From assembly GCA_021323165.1 (NCBI GenBank), contig JAJTCJ010000009.1, forward strand, positions 1-46,007: 46,007 nt of DNA, given 5' to 3'. This document shows positions 35,664-42,902 of the stretch, in pieces. This stretch comes from Bacteroidota bacterium (GTDB taxonomy: Bacteria; Bacteroidota; Bacteroidia; 2-12-FULL-35-15). Position 1 is the stretch's first letter, and the number at the start of each line of letters is the position of its first letter. The notes beneath the pieces were generated by a model, which worked only from the letters and a program-made list of their open reading frames with translations, was not told where the DNA came from and did no database searches. A program made the translations under genes and the position numbers.

Positions 35664-38006
35664 TTACTTTTTCGATTTCTGCATATAATTCACATCATTC
35701 GTATCAAAGCGTCCGGTACGTTTCGATTTGTATATATCGAAACGCGATTTCGATTCCATTTTCGGCCAGTTATTATTTGACTCATTAATGTCAGCTGTTT
35801 CACGGAAAGGATCCAATACAACAGATTTCACTTCTTTGTATTTCACAAAGGTCTTCACAACTTTATTCTCATCTTTCCTCCAGATGTATGCACTCATACG
35901 GTCGATTTCACTGGTTCCGTCAGTATAGTTCCATTGAACGATAACAGGCATTACAGCCCCGCCTTTATTTAAGAATACCAATTCGTAATAATAATTATTC
36001 TCATACTTTTTAAATTCATCCTCTGTCATTGCACTCAATTTCGCATTCTTATCACGAATCATTTTTGTGTTATAATCCTCTTCAGTTGGCTTATTATAGA
36101 AATAATAGTCACGAAGTGTGGTGTCTATATTAACCAGAAACTTCATTCCACTTTCACGGTTACGAACTTGTGAAATATGTTCGAAAGGAGCATCCGGACG
36201 AGTTACTTTTACAGATTCTTCTTTACGCTCCACCTCTTTTGCTTTTGTTAACGTGAATGCATTCACACTGTCAAGGGAAATGTCCACAGGATCTGTATCG
36301 TAGAACCAGGCTCTCCAGAACCAATCAAGATCCACACCGGAAGCATCTTCCATTGTTCTGAAAAAATCAGCAGGAGTCGGATGTTTAAAAGCCCAGCGCT
36401 GAGAATATTGTTTAAATGCAAAATCAAAAAGCTGGCGGCCCATAACAGTTTCGCGAAGAATATTCAAAGCCGTACATGGTTTACCGTATGCATTTGCACC
36501 AAAGTTGTTAATGTTCTCACTGTTTGTCATGATAGGCTCCAACTGATCTTTCGATAATTTCATGTAGTCAACGATCTTATAAGCCGGACCTCTTGCAGAA
36601 GGATAATTATTATCGAATTCCTGTTCTGTTAAAAACTGGCAAAAAGTATTTAAGCCTTCATCCATCCAACTCCACTGGCGTTCATCGCTGTTAACGATCA
36701 TTGGGAAAAAATTATGACCTACTTCATGAATGATAACGCCCAGCATTCCGTATTTGGTTTTTTCGGTATAAGTCCCATCAGCTTCTGTTCTTCCGTAATT
36801 AAAACATATCATCGGGTATTCCATTCCGTTTGCCGCTTCAACACTGATAGCGGTCGGATAAGGATAATCAATTGTGTATTTTGAATATGTTCTGATGGTA
36901 TGCGCTACAGCTTTAGTTGAATACTTATTGTAAAGGCCATACGCTTCTTTTGCATAATAGCTCATACACATTACATTTTTATCTGATTGCTTTATTCCCA
37001 TTGCATCCCAGATAAATTTACGTGAGCTTCCCCAAGCGAAATCGCGAACATTTTCAGCATTATAGATCCATGTTTTGAAATTTGTATGATCAGGATTTTT
37101 TTCTTTTGTTTTGGCTTCTTCCAATGTAACGATCTCCACAGGTTTATCACTTGTTTGAGATTTTGTCCATCTGGATAACTGCTCAGGACTTAACACTTCC
37201 GCGTAATTTGCACACACTCCGGTTGCAGAAACAACGTGGTCTGCAGGAACTTTCATCTTAACTTTAAAATTTCCGAATGCAAGAGCGAACTCGCCTCTTC
37301 CGGTGAATTGTTTATTGTTCCAACCGCCATAATCGTTATATACGCACATTCTCGGGTACCATTGAGTGATAGTAAAAAGACTGTTACCATCCCCTTCAAA
37401 ATATTCAAATCCTCCTCGACCTCCCACCTTCATTCTTTCCGGGATCTTGTAATTCCATTTTATTTTAAAAATATATTGCTGCTTAGGTTTAAGAGGAACA
37501 GGAAGATCGATTCTCATCATCGTATAATTTACAGTGTAGGATAATCCCTTACCATTAGCATCCGTAACACTTAAAATATTAACTCCGTGATCCTTCAGCT
37601 GTTTTTTAGGATCAAGAACGTCAAGCTGAATGTCCGTAACAGGCTGATTCACTTTGCTGCTGTTAAAATAATTCGATTCACCATTTGGATTATGCTCATT
37701 CTCATCCAGCTGAAGCCATAAATAGCTTAATACATCCGGTGAATTATTGTAATAAGTAATCTGTTCGCTGCCCTCAAGCCGTAATTCTTTTTCATTCAGA
37801 AATGCATCGATATCGTAATCTGCCCGTTGCTGCCAGTATTCACTTCCGGGAGCACCGGATGCAGCTCTGTATGTGTTGGGAGTAGGAAGAATTGTTCCTA
37901 ATTGTTCGAACTTATTTCCATGATTTGATTTTGGATTGTTCTGAATATTCTGAGAAAAGGAAATTCCGGTTATTAAAAAAGCACAATATGTAAATATCTT
38001 CTTCAT
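35664..38006 (-). CDS. M1 family metallopeptidase, secreted
   Basis: A 780-residue zinc peptidase with a signal peptide (MKKIFTYCAFLITGISFSQN). The substrate-binding segment EAANGMEYPM replaces GAMEN. The zinc site is HEVGH (His427, His431), with Glu450 in WSWMDEGLN at the classical spacing of 18 residues. The catalytic domain is followed by about 230 residues of beta-rich and charged sequence ending in basic residues (KSKRTGRFDTNDVNYMQKSK), without a T9SS sorting domain. It lies 15 bases downstream of the broken hupE-like gene on the same strand. It acts in the periplasm or at the outer face; the substrate is unknown. Confidence 0.93.
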   Translation of the reverse strand: MKKIFTYCAFLITGISFSQNIQNNPKSNHGNKFEQLGTILPTPNTYRAASGAPGSEYWQQRADYDIDAFLNEKELRLEGSEQITYYNNSPDVLSYLWLQLDENEHNPNGESNYFNSSKVNQPVTDIQLDVLDPKKQLKDHGVNILSVTDANGKGLSYTVNYTMMRIDLPVPLKPKQQYIFKIKWNYKIPERMKVGGRGGFEYFEGDGNSLFTITQWYPRMCVYNDYGGWNNKQFTGRGEFALAFGNFKVKMKVPADHVVSATGVCANYAEVLSPEQLSRWTKSQTSDKPVEIVTLEEAKTKEKNPDHTNFKTWIYNAENVRDFAWGSSRKFIWDAMGIKQSDKNVMCMSYYAKEAYGLYNKYSTKAVAHTIRTYSKYTIDYPYPTAISVEAANGMEYPMICFNYGRTEADGTYTEKTKYGMLGVIIHEVGHNFFPMIVNSDERQWSWMDEGLNTFCQFLTEQEFDNNYPSARGPAYKIVDYMKLSKDQLEPIMTNSENINNFGANAYGKPCTALNILRETVMGRQLFDFAFKQYSQRWAFKHPTPADFFRTMEDASGVDLDWFWRAWFYDTDPVDISLDSVNAFTLTKAKEVERKEESVKVTRPDAPFEHISQVRNRESGMKFLVNIDTTLRDYYFYNKPTEEDYNTKMIRDKNAKLSAMTEDEFKKYENNYYYELVFLNKGGAVMPVIVQWNYTDGTSEIDRMSAYIWRKDENKVVKTFVKYKEVKSVVLDPFRETADINESNNNWPKMESKSRFDIYKSKRTGRFDTNDVNYMQKSKK

Positions 38007-38021
38007 GCGTATAATGTAAAA

Positions 38022-38551
38022 TTAAATTATCAATTCAGTAAAACGGGTAACAGCTAAAACCAAAGCTATCATTAATCCTGTGAGGGATAAAAAAATATTG
38101 AAACTTGTTTGCTTAACTTTAAAAAGCTCAGTTAAAACTAACGAAAATACTATTATAATGGTAAGGATAATTAGCTGACCGGCTTCTAAACCTATATTAA
38201 AGGCAAATAATGGTGATAGGATGTTTTCCGAGTTTCCTAACAATGATCTGAGTAAGCGGGAAAAACCTAAACCGTGGATAAAACCAAAAAATAAAGCTAT
38301 CCAATAGTTGACTCTAAAACTTCCTGTGATCAATTGGTTGCGATGATATAAATTATAAAGACAAGTTGCGATAATTGTCAGGGGTATGAGGAACGACCAA
38401 TGGTAAAGGATGTAATAAGAACGAGGAGATTTTTCCATTGCTTAACTGTATAAACACCGCATAATACCAAAATAAAAAGAATGTGATCAGCACCTTCAAG
38501 GTCGATAATATGTGTAAAACCTGTTGAGAACCAGATTGAAAAACTATTCAA
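38022..38551 (-). pseudogene. hupE/ureJ-like membrane protein gene, frameshifted by an internal deletion
   Basis: Two reading frames together cover one HupE/UreJ-type protein. The first part (38551-38396) encodes NSFSIWFSTGFTHIIDLEGA, DHILFILVLCGVYTVKQW and ends at FTIG. The second part (from 38393) resumes with FLIPLTIIATCLYNLY, then FFGFIHGLGFSRLLRSLLG and FNIGLEAGQLI. In intact relatives about 21 residues, including a His after FTIG or FTVG, separate these blocks; here only two bases (38394-38395) do. This implies a net loss of about 61 bases and a frameshift. The only start at the expected place is TTG 38551. Restored length would be about 196 residues, as in the family. An assembly error is the main alternative. 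Confidence 0.82.
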
Positions 38552-38569
38552 ATTTCTTATATTTATAAA

Positions 38570-39121
38570 ATGAAAAACGGCAAGATTACCCAATTTTCTG
38601 TAAAAGTGAGCATTTTCCTCTCTGTTTTATTTATCACAAGTGCTTTTACGTTTCCTGTACATAAATTCTATCTCAGTTTAACTGAAGTGAGAGCAGATAC
38701 AAAAAAACAAACTCTTGATGTTAGTTCAAAATTATTTACTGATGACCTAGAAGTAGCCTTGCAGAAAAAGTATGGTAAAAAAGTAGATCTGGCGACTTCT
38801 TCGAAGAATAAAGATGTTCAAGCGTTATTACACAAGTATATTATTGAAAACTTTAAAATGAGTGTGGCCGGTACTGCCATTGACTTAACATTTGTCGGTT
38901 TTGAAACTGAAGCTGATGCTACCTGGTGCTATCTTGAATCTGTTCCTTTTTACAGTAAGGGAAAGGTTCGAATAGTAAACACATTGCTGTATGATTATCT
39001 TCCTGAACAATCTAATATGATCAACTTCTATTGGGATCAGGAAGAAAAGACAGCAAAGCTTGTTAATCCAGAAAAGACAACAGAGTTCGACTTTCAATTA
39101 GAAAAGATTATCGGTAAATAA
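38570..39121 (+). CDS. DUF6702 family secreted protein
   Basis: A 183-residue protein with an N-terminal signal segment (VSIFLSVLFITSAFTFPV). The family-typical HKFYLSLTEVRADTKKQTLD follows, then KLFTDDLEVALQKKYGKKVD and the central beta-rich domain with DLTFVGFETEADATWCYLES. Proteins of this type commonly lie next to HupE-like and M1 peptidase genes in Bacteroidota (recollection, not checked here). The gene is divergent from the hupE-like remnant with only 18 bases between start codons, so the promoter must overlap that gene. A terminator follows directly. Confidence 0.85.
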   Translation: MKNGKITQFSVKVSIFLSVLFITSAFTFPVHKFYLSLTEVRADTKKQTLDVSSKLFTDDLEVALQKKYGKKVDLATSSKNKDVQALLHKYIIENFKMSVAGTAIDLTFVGFETEADATWCYLESVPFYSKGKVRIVNTLLYDYLPEQSNMINFYWDQEEKTAKLVNPEKTTEFDFQLEKIIGK

Positions 39122-39150
39122 AAAATCCCTGTGAAGACAGGGATTTTTTT
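39121..39150. terminator. Bidirectional terminator between DUF6702 and accA
   Basis: AAAAATCCCTGT (39121-39132) pairs with ACAGGGATTTTT (39137-39148) around the loop GAAG, starting in the stop codon of the DUF6702 gene. T and A runs on both sides serve the two convergent genes. Confidence 0.92.
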
Positions 39151-39170
39151 ATTCTTTTTATTTTATATGA

Positions 39171-40127
39171 TTAAGCTTCTTCCACAACACCCATCGCACA
39201 AAATTTAGCAATACGCTGATCAACGCGTTTCTTAGGATCTAGTTTCTGGAGCTGAGCAATGTGCTTTTTGATCTCTTCTTTTACTGTTGCAAAAATTTCC
39301 TGATGATTATTGTGAGCACCGCCAAGAGGTTCAGGGATAATACCATCAATAAGCTTATTTCCAAGCATATCTGTTGCTGTTAATTTCAGAGCTTCAGCAG
39401 CACGTTCTTTATTATTCCAGTTTCTCCATAAGATAGAAGAACATGACTCCGGAGAAATAACTGAATACCAGGTATTCTCTAACATTAATACTTTATCACC
39501 AATACCAATACCTAATGCTCCACCCGAAGCTCCCTCACCAATAACTATACAGATCACCGGAACTTTAAGCTGAGCCATTTCCAACAAATTTCTTGCAATA
39601 GCTTCACCTTGTCCGCGCTCTTCAGCTTCTAATCCTGGATATGCACCGGGAGTATCAATCAAAGTAACTATAGGCTTATTGAACTTTTCAGCCATTTTCA
39701 TTAAACGGAGTGCTTTGCGGTAACCTTCCGGATTCGGCATTCCGAAATTACGGATCTGACGCATCTTGGTATTAATACCTTTTTGCTGCCCGATGAACAT
39801 AACTGTCTGGCCATCAACGATTCCAAATCCTCCAACCATTGCCTTATCATCTTTCACAGTCCGATCGCCATGCAATTCCATGAATGTGCCGTCTGTTATG
39901 TGATCAATATAAGCAAGTGTATAAGGCCTGTCGGGATGACGTGAAACCTGAACACGCTGCCATGGGGTTAGATTATTGTATATCTCAGTACGAGCCTGTC
40001 TAACTTTTTCTTCAATATCTTCAATAGTTTTAGACACATCCACTCCGCTCTTTTCCGCAACCTGCTGCACCTTTTCCAACTGTTCAACTAATTCCTCGAT
40101 CGGCTTTTCAAAATCTAAATAGTTCAT
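39171..40127 (-). CDS. accA: Acetyl-CoA carboxylase carboxyltransferase subunit alpha
   Basis: With AccD it transfers the carboxyl group from biotin-AccB to acetyl-CoA, giving malonyl-CoA for fatty acid synthesis in the cytoplasm. It has 318 residues, the usual length. Motifs are [40 protein letters not shown], the crotonase-fold [39 protein letters not shown] and [20 protein letters not shown], then [15 protein letters not shown] single gene in this context; accD is not in the window. Confidence 0.97.
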   Translation of the reverse strand: MNYLDFEKPIEELVEQLEKVQQVAEKSGVDVSKTIEDIEEKVRQARTEIYNNLTPWQRVQVSRHPDRPYTLAYIDHITDGTFMELHGDRTVKDDKAMVGGFGIVDGQTVMFIGQQKGINTKMRQIRNFGMPNPEGYRKALRLMKMAEKFNKPIVTLIDTPGAYPGLEAEERGQGEAIARNLLEMAQLKVPVICIVIGEGASGGALGIGIGDKVLMLENTWYSVISPESCSSILWRNWNNKERAAEALKLTATDMLGNKLIDGIIPEPLGGAHNNHQEIFATVKEEIKKHIAQLQKLDPKKRVDQRIAKFCAMGVVEEA

Positions 40128-40271
40128 TTTTTAATCTTTAATTAATGAGGGGCTAAAATACGAAAAATATGTACGAATTGCGAATCTAATATAACATCTA
40201 ATAGTGTTTACCCATTCAAAAAAATCTCATTTTTAACTATATCTTTTTATATTTACTATTATATCAATTGT

Positions 40272-41948
40272 ATGAAAAATAAATTCCTGTTTGCTTTTAC
40301 TATTTGCTGCATTCAATTTTCTTATGCACAAACAACAGTATTTGATTGGGTTAAACAATTGAACGGAATATGTATAACCAATGCTATAACGACCGACAAA
40401 AACGGCAATCAATATATTATAGGCCAATTCCGTGATACAGTTGATTTTGATCCGGGAACAGGTATATATAATATGATCTCTGATATGTACCTTGACATGT
40501 TTATTCTAAAACTGGATGCCTCCGGCTCATTCGTATGGTCAAAGCAAATAAAAAGTTCAAAAAGAATTTATGGAAATGCTATCTGTCTTGACTCACAAGG
40601 TGATATATACGCAACCGGATATTGTGAAGACACAACTGATTTTGATCCAGGAACACCTGTTTACAACCTGATTACTGATTATTATTATGAAAATGCATTC
40701 GTGTTAAAATTAGATCCTGCCGGTGATTTTATGTGGGCCAGCCTTTTGGGAGATGGATCTTATTCTTATGGTTCTTCGATCTCTGTTGACCCATTCGGAA
40801 ATGTTTTAACTACAGGTTATTTTTCAGGTACTGCGGATTTTGATCCGGGTGCAGATACATTTAATTTAGTAGCCTATGCAGGCTCTTTTGATGCATACAT
40901 CTCAAAGCTCGATATGGCTGGAAATTTAAGTTGGGTTCGAAAAATTGGGCATAGTGGAGCTGATTACGGTACTTCCGTTAATGCGGACTCTACAGGAAAT
41001 ATATACATATCTGGGAGTTTTCAAAACACCGTAGACTTTGATCCGAGCCCGGTAATTTATCACATGTCCTCTGCCGGTTCTGCAGATGCATTTATTCTAA
41101 AACTGGATTTACAGGGGAATTTTTTATGGAGTCACCGCTTTGGCAGCTATGAAAATGACTATTGCAATGATGTTAGCCTTGATGGAAACTGTAACATATA
41201 TATTTGTGGCACTTTTAAAGGCACTTCTGATTTTAATCCTAATGCTGGTGTTTATAATATGACGTCTTCGGGAAGTACAACACAAGATATATTCATTATA
41301 AAAATTGATAGTTTATCGAATTTTATCTGGGCAAAACAAATGGGCGGTATTTCTAATGAATATCCGTGTTCTATATTTTTAGATGCTCTTAATAACATCT
41401 ATACAACTGGATATTTTTTGGCAACCTCTGATTTTGACCCTGGGCCAGCAACTATGAATTTAACTTCTTCAGGAAGTCAGGATATTTTCATTTCAAAACT
41501 TGACAATTCCGGAAATTACCTTTGGGCTAAACAGATAGGAGCAGGTGGATCGGATTATTCCTATTCAATTGCTGTTGATCCTGCATATAACATTTATACT
41601 ACAGGTCGTTTTCAATCTCAGGTCGACTTTGATCCAAACTCGGGTGTTTATAATCTTACCGGCATGCCAGGCAGCTCATTTATTCATAAACTGAATCAAT
41701 TGTCGGTTGGTATAAATGAAGAAAAAACCACGGTTGACCTAACTATCTATCCTAACCCAGGTAGCGGTTTTTTGACTATTGAAACAGGCAAAGACGCTAT
41801 CATTTCAATTACTGATATTATGTCAAAAAAAATTCTGGAATATGTTGTTAAAGAAACAATCACCCTCGACCTATCTTTCTTAACAACAGGAATATACTTC
41901 ATAAGAGAGCTTAATTCAGGTCAAATCCAGAAATTCATCAAACAATAA
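40272..41948 (+). CDS. Seven-bladed SBBP-type beta-propeller protein with T9SS sorting domain
   Basis: A 558-residue exported protein: signal peptide (MKNKFLFAFTICCIQFSYAQ), then seven repeats of about 60-65 residues, each with a GNxYxTGxF strand, a DFDPG-like motif (VDFDPG, TDFDPG, ADFDPG, VDFDPS, SDFNPN, SDFDPG, VDFDPN) and a FIxKLDxxGNFxWAKQ strand. Seven copies fit a closed seven-bladed propeller. The Asp-rich turn could bind calcium (inference). The last 75 residues are a type A T9SS domain (IYPNPGSGFLTIET, TTGIYFIREL, IQKFIKQ). ispE follows 16 bases downstream, so read-through is possible. Confidence 0.88.
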   Translation: MKNKFLFAFTICCIQFSYAQTTVFDWVKQLNGICITNAITTDKNGNQYIIGQFRDTVDFDPGTGIYNMISDMYLDMFILKLDASGSFVWSKQIKSSKRIYGNAICLDSQGDIYATGYCEDTTDFDPGTPVYNLITDYYYENAFVLKLDPAGDFMWASLLGDGSYSYGSSISVDPFGNVLTTGYFSGTADFDPGADTFNLVAYAGSFDAYISKLDMAGNLSWVRKIGHSGADYGTSVNADSTGNIYISGSFQNTVDFDPSPVIYHMSSAGSADAFILKLDLQGNFLWSHRFGSYENDYCNDVSLDGNCNIYICGTFKGTSDFNPNAGVYNMTSSGSTTQDIFIIKIDSLSNFIWAKQMGGISNEYPCSIFLDALNNIYTTGYFLATSDFDPGPATMNLTSSGSQDIFISKLDNSGNYLWAKQIGAGGSDYSYSIAVDPAYNIYTTGRFQSQVDFDPNSGVYNLTGMPGSSFIHKLNQLSVGINEEKTTVDLTIYPNPGSGFLTIETGKDAIISITDIMSKKILEYVVKETITLDLSFLTTGIYFIRELNSGQIQKFIKQ

Positions 41949-41964
41949 TTGTTTTCTTTGCAGC

Positions 41965-42786
41965 ATGATCAGCTTTCCAAACGCAAAAATAAATATCGGA
42001 TTAAACATCATTGAAAAACGCAATGATGGCTTTCACACTATTGAAAGTGTTATGTATCCTATCGCATTAAAGGACGCCTTGGAAATAATTGAAAACACAG
42101 AAAATCCTGCTCCAATAATTTTCAGTTCGAGCGGAATTCATATCCCGGGAGACCCTGCAAGCAACCTTATTGTTAAAGCTTATAACCTGATCGCACAGGA
42201 ATATCCTCTTCCAAAAATAAAAGTTCATTTGCATAAGCATATTCCTATCGGAGCGGGATTAGGTGGCGGTTCCTCGGATGCAGCTTTTTTCATTCGTTTG
42301 TTAAATGATAAGTTCGAACTTGGAATCAGCTGGGGTGAAATGCATCATTATGCTAGGCAATTGGGCAGCGATTGTTCATTTTTCATTAGTAACAAACCGG
42401 CTTTTGCAGAAGGCAAAGGCGATGAGTATGAATCACTGAACATAAGTTTAAAAGGATATCATTTAGCATTGATCTATCCGAACATTCATATAAATACGGC
42501 AAAAGCTTACAGTGGAGTAAAACCCAACAAGCCTGTTCGTTCACTCGAAGATGATATTCAGAACTTACCTATAGAACAATGGAAAGAATTTATTCATAAC
42601 GATTTTGAAGATTCTATCTTTCCCCAGTTTCCTGAAATACAAAAGATAAAAGAACAACTGTATGCTGAAGGAGCTGTCTATGCTGCCATGAGCGGCAGCG
42701 GATCTACTCTTTACGGGATCTTTGAAAAAAAGACAGATCTGAAAAAGAAGTTTGAAGAAAATTTTGTGTTTGAGAGTGAGTTATAA
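41965..42786 (+). CDS. ispE: 4-diphosphocytidyl-2-C-methyl-D-erythritol kinase
   Basis: A GHMP-fold kinase that phosphorylates the 2-hydroxyl of CDP-ME in the non-mevalonate isoprenoid pathway. It has 273 residues. Diagnostic motifs are FPNAKINIGLNIIEKRNDGF, the ATP loop PIGAGLGGGSSDAAFF, LGSDCSFFI, and the C-terminal GAVYAAMSGSGSTLYGIFE. ATG 41965 directly follows a weak -7-like TTTTCTTTG, so it may have its own start in addition to read-through from the propeller gene. Confidence 0.96.
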   Translation: MISFPNAKINIGLNIIEKRNDGFHTIESVMYPIALKDALEIIENTENPAPIIFSSSGIHIPGDPASNLIVKAYNLIAQEYPLPKIKVHLHKHIPIGAGLGGGSSDAAFFIRLLNDKFELGISWGEMHHYARQLGSDCSFFISNKPAFAEGKGDEYESLNISLKGYHLALIYPNIHINTAKAYSGVKPNKPVRSLEDDIQNLPIEQWKEFIHNDFEDSIFPQFPEIQKIKEQLYAEGAVYAAMSGSGSTLYGIFEKKTDLKKKFEENFVFESEL

Positions 42787-42836
42787 ATTAAGCAGAATCT
42801 CACTCCTAGTTTCCATATGTAATGTGTACTCCTAAA

Positions 42837-42899
42837 CTCATAAACTCCGCCTTTCAAGGCGGAGTTTATGAGAAGAGAGTTATTCAGGGCTTTAGCCCT
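42837..42899. repeat. Two adjacent palindromes between ispE and carB
   Basis: A 17-bp perfect stem (42837-42853 with 42856-42872, core CTCCGCCTT/AAGGCGGAG) has only two unpaired bases at the tip. A second palindrome, AGGGCT-TT-AGCCCT, lies at 42886-42899. Neither is followed by a T run. They could stop the convergent transcripts as stable hairpins or be dispersed repeat elements. Confidence 0.75.
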
Positions 42900-42902
42900 A
42901 AC

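Noticed and set aside
38378-38593. The two HupE-like frames as two separate genes
   Set aside because: Each frame covers a complementary part of one family and they meet at a two-base junction; a split gene explains this better.
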